Origin: Seriola aureovittata
Taxonomy: Eukaryota > Chordata > Actinopteri > Carangiformes > Carangidae
Direction: 5' to 3'
DNA: 64,000 bases
Assembly: GCF_021018895.1 (NCBI RefSeq)
Contig: NC_079364.1
Location: 7,748,901-7,812,900, forward strand
Shown: positions 30,833 to 44,300 of the stretch, in pieces
Layout: every line of letters starts with the position of its first letter
How positions within the stretch are numbered: position 1 is the stretch's first letter
The notes under the pieces: generated by a model
Database searches by the model: none
Seen by the model: only the letters and a program-made list of their open reading frames with translations
Told to the model about the DNA's origin: nothing
Program-made: the position numbers and the translations under genes

Positions 30833-30838
30833 TTTATT
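30833..30838 (-). terminator. csnk1g1: Candidate csnk1g1 distal polyadenylation signal AATAAA
   Basis: AATAAA on the minus strand, about 4.45 kb after the stop codon. Other AATAAA candidates within the presumed 3' UTR lie at 31110-31115 and 31625-31630. Which is used cannot be told from sequence alone. Confidence 0.35.
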
Positions 30839-31207
30839 TTACATAAAAAAGGGTGCAAACTGGAGTTTCCCTTTAGGTGTGGAGGGAATAAAAAGTGATT
30901 TTATAAGGTTCATGTGTGACACATTGTATTATATGAATTCAAGGAGGGAAAAAAAACAGGCATCTCAGATAAAAAGGACCTTTACCTTTCTGCAAATTAA
31001 AAATATGAAACCATAAAAAGAAGAAACATGGGTCCTTCATTCTTGAAGCCCTTGACTAACTCATTCAAATACATTTTCGAAGTGACATTCATATTTCAAC
31101 ACAATAATATTTATTTACAGATTTAAGATTTCTCTTAATCATAGCTCTGAAAAAAAGACAATGCTGAGGGGAGGATAAACTCTTGGAGCTGTACAATTTG
31201 ATTTTCC

Positions 31208-31232
31208 ACAGTCTGAGAGGAAAAAAAAAAAA
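31208..31232 (+). repeat. Poly(A) run in presumed csnk1g1 3' UTR
   Basis: About 25 consecutive A on the plus strand (U run in the csnk1g1 transcript). Similar runs occur near 33413-33440 and 34889-34919. Confidence 0.85.
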
Positions 31233-32993
31233 AAAAAAAAAAATCAAAGAATACATCTTTTATATGGAATCCCAACTGAAAAGAAACAAAGACTACAATT
31301 GTGAACACTGTACAATTTACAATTTTCAAATAATCATCACAATATTGCAGTAAATGTCACCCTAAACCTCTCCCTCAAAGAAAAATATACAGTAAATCGA
31401 AGACAATTCTACAGTACAGCAACAAGGAAAAAGTGCCAGAGAACCCAAAAAAGACCTAAGCCATTCATTCACACTCTAACTGTCCTTTGCTTTGATTTAC
31501 ACAGCTTTGACACACAGGAATGAGTTACACACATCCAAAGCCATTAACACAAGTCTGAAGTGAACCGTATGAGAAATAAAGGGAACTGAAATGGAATGTG
31601 CTGTGAGAAGACATGAAAAAGTTATTTATTTTACATGAAGACTGGAAGCCATAACGTCTCAGTGACCCAACAGCATATGAGCCCTACAGGAGAGAAAATT
31701 CACCGGAGAGAGAGACCGCTCGCTGTCGTCTCCAGATAAGCCATGCACATACAAATCATACAGAGTTTGTCCTATATCGCTCTGTATGAGGCCCAGAGAT
31801 TAAAAAGTAAATACATCAGAGTAATATATCTATATCTACCATTTCAGCCGTGAGCTTAAGAGTGAGGCCACCCACAGTTTGAGGAAGAAGCAAATGTTGC
31901 AAGGACGACCAGTCACAAATTCAACTCTGAAATAATTAACTTGGTCGGTTTCTTTTAAGTTACGACATAAAAGAAATTAACAACTCAACAGAAACGATTC
32001 AAAAAATAAAAAACACTTTTACTGACACACTCCAACACTTCCTGGTACTGAGTTGAGCCATGTTGCGCTGCGATTTTTCAAAATGACAGTGGACACGTCA
32101 AGGACACAAGGTGGAATGCAATGGTCAAAAAACATTCAACTTCATATTTTTCTGGCACAGGTAAAAGGCATGGGCTAGTAAAGTAGTAGTCTCAGGAATG
32201 GCACTCGAGGAATTCAGGGGGGAAACACTGAAGGCTGTATAGTCTTGATATCCATCTCACTACACAGGAATACTTTCAACTTCTCTCCGGTAGCTGGGAC
32301 ACAACACTCCAGGTGCCGCTGATGCTTTGTGGGGAGAATCACAGATCACAGGCAGCAGATGTCACAGGCTTTAGGTGGGTGGGTGGGGTTCACCCTCACC
32401 AGATAAAAATACATTACAATGAATGTTTCACAAAGACAAAACAGTGATTTTAACCTCCACACCAGCATCAAACTGCACCTGTCCTGGGTAAAGTTAATGA
32501 CCCAAGCCTTCACATCAGCTAGCACTGCGCTCCACAGGTGAGTCTGACAAACTTCACCTGTCCAACACCCTCCAGAGGCACTAAGACATCTCGAAGAAAT
32601 GAATACCTGTCATTCAAATAGCCTGTTTTCCCACCATTCCCCTCAAATTCTATTTGTGGAATTAATAAGATAAAGACCAAGAAAATAATAATAATTAAAA
32701 AAAAAACAACAAAAACAAACAGAAAAGGTCCCATAGATTTTCATATTCAAGTACTTTCAATAACACAATAACTTAGACCCTGGAGTAACTGACATGTCAG
32801 GGGTAAGAATAAACCAAAAGCTATACAGTGTAAATACACGCAACAAGCAGGTTTACATACTGATTCATTGAGATAGTTTGCAACATCTACAACATCGTAT
32901 TTCTAAAGATGATGGAGCAGGTCCACAAAACGGCAAATCTAACACCCCACTGAGAGTTGATTCATCTAGGACTCGCATGAGTATGAGTGTATG

Positions 32994-33091
32994 AGAGAGA
33001 GAGAGAGTGAGAGAGTGTGTGTGTGTGTGTGTGTGTCTGTGTGTGTGTGTCTGTGTGTGTGTGTCTGTGTGTGTGTGTGTGTGTGTGCGCG
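32994..33091 (+). repeat. (GA)n(TG)n microsatellite
   Basis: GA repeat grading into TG repeat with regular 'tc' interruptions. It lies in the presumed csnk1g1 3' UTR, where the transcript would read CA-rich, a type of sequence bound by hnRNP L. The functional link is inference. Confidence 0.95.
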
Positions 33092-33409
33092 CACGCAGAG
33101 AGGAAAGGGGCAGGAGGAAGGTGTCATGGCACAAAAAGGGGACTGGGCGGGGATAAAAATCGATTTAAAGTGTATTCCCTGCACCCTATAGGGAAGGCCT
33201 AGCACACGAGGCAGCTACAATTAAAGTAATAAGCACGTTTAAAGTACAGTATTAAGAAGGCAGGGTCTTGTCAGGGAAAGCCGGGGTCAACAAATGTAGT
33301 GCAGTCATGGTTTCGAACTTTTTTTTTTCTTTTCTATTTTTTATTTTGTTACCCTCTCTTTCTTTCCCCATAAAACCATGGCTATTTGGAATGGAAAAAC
33401 AAAAATTGC

Positions 33410-33443
<34 letters not shown>

Positions 33444-35060
33444 CACATTAGCAAGATATAAAATAAAAAAATAAAACACTTATGTATGGTAATTCACGCT
33501 CTGTTAGGAGGATAGGCAAGGTGACGTATCGAGGATATTGTTTCAAGGCAGTCCTCCATGACACTAAATTAAAAATAAAAAATAAAAAAAATGGTATGGA
33601 CATGTTCTTATCCGCTCTCACGGCGACATGAGGTTTTCTCTCTCTGCATCGAGGAGAGGGACCCAAACATCAAACATCGCTTTGCAGCACAGGGGTCTTC
33701 AGACTGGACACGCAGGGGCAGGGACGTCTTAACACCATTAACACAATATTACACCAAACCTTACATTTGGCATTGCTCTCTTGAGAATACATCTTCAGTG
33801 TTACACGGGAAGTCATTGCCTGCTCTGATACTAGCTGAGAACAGTCTGCAACGTTGGGCTTTTATTATACACGTGACCACGCTGCAAATCTCACAGCCAT
33901 CATGCTGCCAAGTTGTTTGTCCCACTAGTGGTGTGGTGTGGCGTGGCGTGGAGTGGTGGTCGACTGGTTGGGGTTAAGGCATTGGACTGTAGCGTCGAGA
34001 GGCTGTGATTCAATCTCCAAAGCACATAATGCCAGTTACTCTTGTCGTTTCAAAGCAACATCCCCCAGTGTCAACTGGTTTAGAGTCCATTATTAACCAT
34101 CACATTATTAAGATCAAGAACAATTAAGACTCCGAACCCACAAATCCACTTAATTTTGGTCTCAATTTTTTTCCTTTTTTAAACATTATTCTTAACTCCT
34201 TAACTGCAATTTCCTTTCCATGCGCATAACAGATTATATGAATGCTCCAAAGTCATTTACTTTTCTGTCCATACATTCAGTGTGTATGTTTTAGAATTAG
34301 TAAGAAAACCGGTGGCAACCGAAAGATAAATAGCATAAATAGCATTTTTTTTTTTTCCAGCCACATCTACAAGTGTCAGGTTGCTGCCCATCATCACAAA
34401 GCCAACAGGAGCAGAACTGCATGAGAGTCAAAAGAGACTGTAGTGTATTTTGACAGCGGCGTGGTTAAGGGGAGTGCTTTAACCAAGCAGCGTGAGCAGA
34501 AATCATCCTCAGAGAACACAGTGCAGGAGACATCTCTGGTCTTCTGTTCTCTCAGGCCCCGGTCCCAGTGCCAGGGTTGACCTCTTTGGAGGAAAAAAAG
34601 TGCAGGGGCCAAATGGCTGACTGATGCTCTCCGTTACACTCCTGGCTCCTCTTTCAGGTTTACATTCAGCCCCACATCATGAATGAAGGGGCTTTGTGTC
34701 AAAAATGAGTTAGCAAACTAACGACGGGCAAAACCACTTTCTGGGTGGAACTGGGACTCGACAGAGGAAATGAAAATATGATTTTGTGAGTCAAACAAAG
34801 AAATCATGGTATGCAACGGGCTGAACGTGGCAAGATTCCACAGGAAGATCTGTCTCTTCCTTTGCGATACCACAGAGGAGAAACAGCAAAAAAAAAAAAG
34901 AAAAAAAAAAAAAAAAAAAGCCAAACATGGACAGAAAAATACAAATGCTGGGCGTCTTGGGGAGGGAAAACAAAAACAAGATTATCCTCTGCAAAATTCC
35001 AACGAATAGGTTCCCCATTTGGCCGACTGGCCTGCAAAACATTCCCACACATCTTGGAGG

Positions 35061-35100
35061 AAAAAAAAAAAAAAGAAGATTTTTTTTTTTTTTTTTTTTT
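35061..35100. repeat. A14-gaaga-T21 inverted homopolymer pair
   Basis: A14 (35061-35074), a 5-base spacer and T21 (35080-35100). In the csnk1g1 transcript this gives A21, UCUUC, U14, able to fold into a long A-U hairpin. Confidence 0.9.
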
Positions 35101-35292
35101 AAAATAGGACTCCCATCAAAAGACACAAGCATCTTGTACATCTCAACAAACCATTTTTAACTGATCCCTCCAGAGGACAATTCAATCACGATCTTTCAGT
35201 TGCCTCTTTTATCTGAATGGGACCTTATTGATTTCTGAAATCACAAACAACTGAGCCGGACACTTGGAACGTTTCAGGCCGGTGGTGGACGA

Positions 35293-35347
35293 TCATTTGT
35301 GCCTCGGCGTGTTCTTCTTCCGTTTTCGCTTGAAGAAGCAGCAGCAC
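35293..35347 (-). CDS. csnk1g1: csnk1g1 last coding exon, membrane-anchor tail
   Basis: After acceptor CTGCAG the exon supplies the last base of Lys444 and then [17 protein letters not shown] and TGA. CK1 gamma proteins are held at the plasma membrane through palmitoylation of this Cys cluster beside a polybasic stretch. Mammalian gamma 1 ends with a very similar KRKRKKTAQRHK. Confidence 0.96.
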
Positions 35348-38300
35348 CTGCAGACAAAGACAGATATTAAATCCGTATGTAGATGAGAGAGGCTTCAGAT
35401 GAAGCAAAAGAAAGAACAAACACGAGCGGATTGCTTAAATTAGTGTGTTAAATATCACAAGAGCTTAATCTGAGTCTACCAAATCTGGACAGATACATGT
35501 TTTTTAGAATCATAAGAATGAGAACTGCAGCTGCCAAAAGGTTTGATTAGTAAAACATGAAGATGGATGCATTTCCATCCGCCAAGTGTTTGCGTGTTTA
35601 TTCACCTCTCACCATTTTTAAGAACAAGAAAAAATGGCAGAGGGGACTCAACTACAAACTGCTGCAGTGACTCTGAAGGAAATATTTCTCCTTTGCAAAA
35701 AAAAAATGGGGCAGTGCACACAAAGAGCACAAGACAGGATGAGCCTTAATGGTCAATAAAAACATACAAAGACAAGAAAAAAAAGCTGTGGATCAAGACA
35801 TAGGACAGTGACTGGGTACTCTTAGATTAATTTATTAATAATGGTGCACCATGCAACAGGAGTTTAGAGACCTTTAATCTGAAGCCAAATGTTCTGCAAA
35901 AAAGGAGCTTACAAATATTAGGATGATTTTGTTAACTTATATCAATGTACTTGTTGTTTATGCTTTCCGCCCTGATGTGATGTTTGACCAAGTTTTAAGC
36001 TAGTGTGCCTGCTCATATAGCAGCATGGTTTACAGTCTTCTTTACTCTATTACTTCACATCAGGTGGTGCTGAAACCAAAAGGCAGAAAAGGGCTTTGAA
36101 AAGGAGACTTGATAGTACACATGGCAGACAGTGTTCTCAGGAGTATATAGCACTGTTGTACCAGTGAGAGACTAGTTAAGAATTTGTAAATTACAACTCC
36201 ACTTTGCCCAGCCTAGGCTGGTCCACTCCCTGTCCCATGAGTCTGATGTGGACTAGCAGAGAGGGACTCACCACAGGTTGAGCATTTTCACGCAGCTACA
36301 GAAGAAGAAAGAGGAAAGAGTGTAAAGAGAAAAGAAAGATAGATTAATACAGCAAGACCAAGATGATGGGACTGGGCACATGCCACACTAACATGCACAC
36401 AAACACACCCACAGGACACAGGTGGACACAGAGGGAAAGTTTTGTTTTTTTTTAGAGCGAGGATTACAGAACTACTCTGCAGTTTCTTATGTCTCCCAGA
36501 ATTCCTGGGAATGAAAGGGTTACAAGAACAAAATTTGTTGTGTAATGTATGCTACAGTTGAATGTACATTTAACATCCCTTTTAAAAAATGACCCTGTCT
36601 GCTTTCTGAAAATGCATTGATTGTTCATATAATTACATTTCCTTGATTTATAGTCATATTTTCTAATATTTTTCAATGCTAGACATTGAATTATTGTCTC
36701 CACCTACATGTTGGTGGAACGAGAAAAATATCAAGTACAACAGAAATACACCAGGATTGGGTTGACCAGCATATTTGTAAATCCAAGTTTGTGTGCAAAG
36801 ACCCTGCTAAGCTCTGAGTAACTAGTAACCAATTTTTAACTATTGATTTACTAAATCTAGTTGCACCATTAAAACTTAAAACGTCTAAGCTCATAAAGAC
36901 TTAAGTAATGTGTACATCAGTTGCTAGGAAACATCTGTAGCATTGGTCAAGCAAAAGCGATCAACTATGTCAACAGGAAGCCATGATTTACAATAAATGT
37001 AGCTTCCAATCCTTGTAAATGGAGGTATGACTATGTGACTTTATGTCATAATACCCCTTTTAACTCTTTAATCTAAAGAGGTCATATGTTAGTGAGCCAA
37101 AGTTAGTTTTGTCAGTTACTTCAGTTTGTCACACAACAGTTTAAATTGTGTGCATATATTTAGTTAAAAGTTAAATTTATGTAAGAAATAGGTGATACTG
37201 TGCAACCTGCTTAGTGATGCGTGTCATAAGTAGGCAAAGTTTAAACTTAGGAGTTGTGAGAGCTGGTGAATATTTTGTCAATGAACCAAAAGAAAATAGT
37301 GTACAGTTTCTACTGCTATTAATCAGATGGAGGATGCATAAACTTATATTGCGATTTTAATAACTGTACACTAAAGTATTACTGATAGAAATCAAAATCC
37401 AAGGGAAGTTAAATCTGATTCCTGCACAGACTGAAAACCATTTGTTATTGTTCGACAGTCAGAAGCAAATTTAAGCCCATGAAATTAAATAAAAAGATTA
37501 AAGAGCCAAATAATCACGTGGTATTAATTCACCATAGGACCCTGATTTTCCCTCAAAAAGGCAAAACATTAATTAAACTGCATCAGACGCATTACTTCAT
37601 GTTCTTATATCAAACATCAACATGTTTGACGAGGTATCAAAGAGACTGGCAGTAAACACACCAATCATCATATCAAACAGTTGTGTGAATGGAGACGACA
37701 GGAGGAAGGCCCGTCATCTGGGCAGAAATAGAAACAAGCACAGATTAAAGTGGATGAACCTCTGGGAGATTCATGAAGAGACTAGTAGAAGGGTAATAAT
37801 CTTTTACAGTGGCTTTGATGCTGGGAAAGATGGTAAATCCCTGTAATGTATTACAATAACTAAGAGCTGAACTGAGGATAAAAACAAAAATAGATACTTT
37901 ATGTCAATATATACAAGGTGTGCAATAGGAAATTTAACCATTTGTTATAATACCACCTGATGAAACCTAATGTCTAATTTAGGATACAGGAAAATGGAGT
38001 TCATTTTGCTTTATTGCTGACATTTCAATAATTTATAAATAATTTTCCCTCCTGTTACTGGTCAGCTGACCCAGTGATGATCTGCTCAATGGATCACTCA
38101 TTCAGCCGGACTTATTTGAAGTTTGTTTTTGTGGAGAAGTTGTTTTTTTTTTTTGTTTTTTTTTTGCGGAGACCTTTTTTTTTGCACACACAATGGAAAA
38201 CAATAGAAATGCTCCACTGTTGTAATTATTCATGTACCAGCTTTTTATGTTATTCTAAACCCAGTGTTTACTGAGGGGGAGTATAGCACTAGTGTTCATT

Positions 38301-41300
38301 CAGATCTAACACAACCACTAGTGATATCTACCAGCTACACGCCCAAACTTTACTGGGTTTACAGGGCTAATATTTTGCACCCTAACATGTTCTTAACACA
38401 GGCCCAGTAAAGCCGTCTTAACTGCACCAGGATTAAGAATGTCTCCTCTGCAGCCTCAGGGTAGAGCCGGGCCGACCTGCGCTGTTGGTATCAAAGCTGC
38501 TCGCCGCTCAAACAGAGAGATCTCCTCCCTCAATCAAAGTTGAGTCTTGGAGTAAAAAATTTTGCTCAACCTAAACGTGGTCGTGCAGGCGACTACAGAC
38601 AAAGCACTATTTTCAAATGTGTCAGCATGTGTAGCTTTGGTGCTTTTGTAGCTTGTAACTTAATCTTCTCTGTTTGCACTTTTATCAAACAAAAAAAAAA
38701 AAAAACAGCCCTGCTGTTTACTGTGATGTCCAACAACTGCAAAGTACTTGTTTCCTCCATTAATATATTTTCTGTCTCGGAGCTGTGCGTCTCAGAGGAG
38801 CTCTGCTCAGTTCCTCTCAGTCAGCTGAACCACATGACTTTCAGCCAGCAGCACCGTTTTTGCACAGTGGGCGGCCGTGCAGCATGGCATCATTCCAGCG
38901 AGTGATGCTGAAGATTAGCACTGATAGCTCTTTAGCTGGTGCTACCAGCTCTTAGATAAACTGAACCCAACCAATGCTAACAACAGAGGTTTCCATGTTT
39001 TTTCTTGTCATGTTTTCCTCTCAGGGGGGGAGAGAAGGAAGCGACCGTTGCATACAATGACATCATGTGCATCATCTTTATACATGTGACTAAGTTGCCA
39101 CATGGACAATCTGGTGTGGTCTGAACTGCCTGCTTGCAGAGTAGACTGAGAGAATCGACACTGCATTGATCATTACTGGTACTGCTGAAGACTCAATGAT
39201 CAGTGGAGTATTTCTTTCTCCAGGCTATTAGAAACTGAAGGGACATCCTCAGTGGCTGCCACTGAATGTAACCCCCGTTAGTGGCTGACTGCTCCAGATA
39301 TGAGAAACTGTCTGAGCTCTGACTGAGAAGTTCATCTATCCTGGCTTTCTTTCTTTAAAAAAAAAAAAACATAGTTGAGAGAAAAGCATACGGACAGTCA
39401 GCAGTCAAGATCAAAAACCCACACAGTCAGACAGAAGATAATAGGGGCAGGAGCGGGATGACAGCTGGGGGTGGGGGCTGTCACAATTCCACAGCATAAC
39501 AAAAGGTGGCGAGAGAGAGACAGAGTGAGGCAGAGAGGAAGAGCGGGATAGAAAGGAAGCGACAGATGGACATGGAGGAGAGGTGCGGCAGGTGTGTGAC
39601 ACGTACTTGGCCTCGTCGACCACTTCCACCTCTGCCTGAGCTGTGATCGGAGCGTTGGAATGAGCCGCCAGTGGATCGTCTGCATTCAGCTCCCCGTTGG
39701 TTGAACTGACCACCTGTGGCACAGATGGGTATTACTTCGGATCGACCCAATGATGTTTGTACCAATCCACACAACAGTTTGATGTTAGCATGTTGGCCAG
39801 AATGTGAATGTGGGAAAACAAGTACTGCTGTGATAGAAAGCTTCTCTGGATAAAAAAAAAAAAAAAAAAGAAAGAACAACATGATAGTCACTTTATTTTC
39901 ATTGTCTCCTCTGGGGAAACATGTCTGACAATACCAAGGAACAACACACCAATAACACAAATGCAAATGATATAAAATGAATGGCTTGTATTTAGTAAGT
40001 ATTTAAAAAATAAACCCATTTTTTTTCTATAAATAGCCTTCCAAGTCTGTTACCGGTTTCTATGCACATTGTTATAAGTGAAGTTTCTTATGTTTTACCA
40101 TTTGTACCTTAATATTTGCAAGGATCTGATAGATCTGTATCAAACTACTGTATATCATTCTCTGGCTTTTGAAATTCACTTTTCAGCTCATATGTTCATA
40201 CTGTATAGAGCAAAAACTTTATCCCAGGTAAAAAACAAAAATAATGACAGAGATAAACAATCAAACACCACTGACAGAATGAGATAATCAAAGACCACCT
40301 TTAAAAACACAAAAACATGGTCAGCTGACGGACAAATACAAAACCACAGTATGAAAACAATAGCTATTGATGGGTGTACCGTTAACCTGTAGAAGAAATG
40401 GTATTATAATTATTGTGAATTGTGTTTTTATGTGCATATGTGTAAACAGCGTAGACCTTTGTAAATCTCAGCCAAATAAACCCCATCAACTGCCATGCAT
40501 GTTGAAACAGTATCGAAAAAACACCTGAAGAAGAAGTTGCCTGACACTGGAAACATAATATTGTTGAACTGACTTTCATCAAAAATGACTACAACTACCA
40601 CAGGTCACTTGACTTTGCACAGACATATCAGAGCTCTACTTTGAAAGAGATGCGATGCCGGGTGAGGGTCAAGTGGCTCCTGGAGGTTGTCGGAGCCACT
40701 ACCAGCTTACTGCCAGCTGAGAACAGTGTCTGCATGAGCCTTTGATATAAAGTCCGTAAGTGCATTCAACTCAGTGTCATAAGAGACTGCTGTGGACATT
40801 TCTTTTCTTTAGACTTCCATTTCATTTTGTTTGGGTATGTCTTCCTCAATATGAGACATGTTTCTGCCAACAGCAAACAACCAGGAGACATAGTCCATGT
40901 ACAATAATTTCCACATGGGTGAAATTCCCACTGTTAGCCTGCGCAACTTTCAAATCTCCACATTGTTTCAACATGAATGGCATTTAGGAGAATAAACAGA
41001 GATCTACCAAAGCACACACTGTACACTCCTATGCAAACAAAGCTAGAGAGGGACAATCTTTGGTAATGGCAAGGAGCAAAAAAACTACACCAGGACGTTC
41101 CTTTAAGCACAATGACCTTTTTACGACTTAAGAGCATGCGCTTAGCCGGCTTAGCCAGGTCACCATGCAAGAGGCTTCTTGATCTTGCAAGGAATGTCCA
41201 AGCGCTATGAAGATTTGTTGGACCTGAGATCGAAATTCCACAACCAGGGCTGCTATTTATAAAGCTAAACCAAATTTTTCACCATCTGGGGTGGGTGGCA

Positions 41301-44300
41301 CCAGATGACATGCATATGGTGGTGCAGAAAAATAACATTTCCCAGCCAGGGGTAAAGGGGTGGGGAAGGTATATGGTTGTAGATCTGTCTCATACACAAG
41401 ACTAAAAAATGTCATTTCCTGGTAAAAACTCTGGTATCTATGACATTTATTTGTCAATCTGAAATGAAAACAATAGAGAGATATCAATAACATTTATTGG
41501 TTTTCATTTTTGATAATTATGAACTATACATACAGTTCAATGAGTAATGGCAACCTATATTGAGCAAAATTTGTTTCAGAAATGTGAAATCACCATTTGA
41601 TGGTATGATCAAATGGTGATTGATGCACCTGAGTATTGTTGGGTTTTTATTTTGAAATACAAATAAAATCTCTGCCTCATTTCTTAATAAAACAAAGTTG
41701 ACCAACCTAAAATAGACCCAAAGGATAATAGAAAAGCCTTTGTAATCTTTTGCTCATTTTCTCATATTTACAGGCCACATCTGCAGGTTTATTTATTTTG
41801 GATTAGATCCTATGAGACAGATCTGACTCCATAGAGATTGAATGGGGGCTGTTGGTTGATCAGGTGAGGGGTGTATACCTGCACTGAGCCCCCGTGCCTG
41901 TCCGCTGCCAGGTGGGAGGTCAGATAGGAGGAGTTTGCTTGGCGTGTGGGCTGCACCTCCCATGCTCCTCGTCGATCTGAGACCGCTGTCTGCTCAGGAG
42001 TCGGGGAGGGGGTGGGGGGCGTAGGTGATGGAAGGGGAAGTGGGAATGGGGTTGCAATGGGAGAGGGGGGGGGGGGGGTGATGGAATAATTGCATTAGGA
42101 AAGATGGGTATTTGGGTGTGCGAGGCCAGGTACCATGCAAAGCAGCATGAGAAATGGAGAAGAAAAAAAAAAAAGTAACAAAATAGAAGAGTGAATCAAA
42201 ATCAAAGCAAGGCTTCAGCCAGAGAACCAAACCAGAAACTAATGAGCCTGACGTCAAACGGAGGCAAGCTCTTACATCTCAAACTTTGGCCTCAATTTAA
42301 TTATACTTAAATAACACAGAAATTAAACCTAAATTATTCAACATGGTTTCATCCTTTTTAACACAAACAAAATGTTGAGAACATTCACCAGTGAACTCAC
42401 TGAAAACCAGAAATGCTTGAATCTTCTTAGTAAAAACATGACAAGAATTTGCACCATAGCTCTGAAACCTGCGTCTGAGGCAACCACAACTCACAAACTA
42501 AAACGTATGCAAAGATGAACTGCAGTCCCGTGGAAATTCCTCACAGAAAATACCAGTAATGAAACACACCTACGCTGACAACTCCTAATGGTTTCACCTT
42601 CTCCATCTGATAAAGAAATCAAACGATTCCTCCTTCACCATCTCTTAGTCCGTCTCATTTCAGTGTTGTACAGTACAGTATGTGAACGATTACAAAGCAT
42701 TGTCTCAGTCGTCGTCACCGAATGTCTTATCTGAAATACTTGTCAACAGGCACAATAATTAAAAAGCACACTAATTTGTTCCAAACAAGAATATAGAGAT
42801 AACTGGAATTAATGGTTTGAAAAACATGAATCTGTTGTTTTTCAAATCCTTCTTACTGTAATTGTCCTTCTTTAACAACCAAATGCTTAACACTGATATA
42901 ATTCACAGAAATAATGATGAGATCCTGATAAATGAAGACTTCTGAGTTGTTGTGGATGTTGTGTTACAGTTTCCCTCATTCACATGTCATGTTCAGGTCA
43001 CCCTGAGACTAACTCTTTGTGGACATCTTTGCCAGCAGGGCGATACACTCATATGTGTGTACCTCATATATATATGTATATATATTTCAGGTTGTAATGG
43101 ATGATCTCCTTTCACTAGAAAATAGGCCTGACAAAACATACACACATGCCCGATACTAAAAACAAAACTTGTCGTACCTGGTTTCTAATTGGTGGGTGCT
43201 GTGAAGGCCGGTCTCTGTGAGGATGGCTCTCTCTCGTGACAGCAGATGCTCCGGAGTCTATATGGACAGACCCCACTGGTGTGGGCTGAGGAAAATAATT
43301 ATCGGTTAAATCCTGTACAGTCGAGCAGCTTGCTAAAAAGTTTGTTCACCGACTTAAGAGTTAACACTTACTATCTGCCTGCCAACCCAGTCGTAAGTGT
43401 AGTCGAAGGTATATCCTTTCCGCTCAAACAGTTCAGTGAACAGAGTCCTCAGATATTCGTAGTCGGGCTTTTCAAAGAAGTCCAACCTTCTCACATATCG
43501 CAGGTAGGTGGCCATCTCCTCTGAATTAAACAAACAAAGAGAAGAATGATTTAGTTTTTAACATGGTTAACGGCTTAACAGCCCGATCCATAATCAAATT
43601 ACAGCCACCGTCAGCGTACCTGGGAAGTTCTCACAGAGGACCTCAATGGGAGTGTTTCGTTTTGTGTCTCCGATCTTCTGGTATCGTTCTTTCAACGTGT
43701 CAGCCTGCAGCAGATCCAAAACATCAAACATATGAACCACTTCTGAATAAATTCTTAATATCTTACCTATTTTTAATACAGACTGATTAAAAGAAAATAA
43801 TAAATCCTGACTGTTCAGTCTCGTGGATCACACTAAAGTGACAACTGGTTCACTTCAAATTAGGGGTGGGCGATATGACGATATTAGATCGTGAAGGATT
43901 ACAACGTGAAGACGATCTTTCAAACTGCAGAGATCGTGGGATCGTCTAGGGCACATTCTATAAATTGCAGTTCTATGCTGATGCACCAACGCACCAGACG
44001 TATTGACGTCGTCAACCTGACCGACCAATCAGAGCGAATTACGGGCAGTGACGTGCTTTCCTACCCGCCTCCTTGTTTGTGTGTGTAGCGGTAGCACAGG
44101 GAGAGCGATGGCTGAAATCCAAACGGAGTTGGTCGCTAAAAGAAAATTCCACCTCCATTATATGGAATTGGTTTGGATTTTCCACAACTGATCAAGCGCA
44201 AGCAAATGTAATTTGCAAAGTTTTCACAAAATGACTGTCAGTAATGTCTTTGATTGATATTTTACTTTCTGTTATTACTTTTGCAAGAGTGCACTTTATT

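Larger units (their letters stand above)
30833..35292 (-). other. csnk1g1: Presumed long 3' UTR of csnk1g1
   Basis: No spliced coding exon is recognisable between the csnk1g1 stop (35293) and the rps17 promoter. The region carries AATAAA signals only near 30.8-31.6 kb on the minus strand, consistent with a long 3' UTR. It contains several A/T homopolymer runs, a GA/TG microsatellite and an A/T inverted repeat (35061-35100). ORFs here are low-complexity artefacts. The extent is inferred. Confidence 0.45.

Noticed and set aside
32865..33205. ORFs rich in THTHTH or CVCVCV
   Set aside because: These are translations of the TG/CA microsatellite.
33591..33977. 128-codon plus-strand ORF
   Set aside because: It lies antisense in the presumed csnk1g1 3' UTR, and has no recognisable domain, no splice context and a composition like the surrounding non-coding DNA.
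34791..35160. ORFs rich in Phe or Lys
   Set aside because: These are translations of long A and T runs in the presumed csnk1g1 3' UTR.
39481..39966. 161-codon minus-strand ORF around csnk1g1 exon 11
   Set aside because: It reads exon 11 and flanking intron in a frame other than the CK1 gamma frame; the exon itself is explained by spliced csnk1g1.
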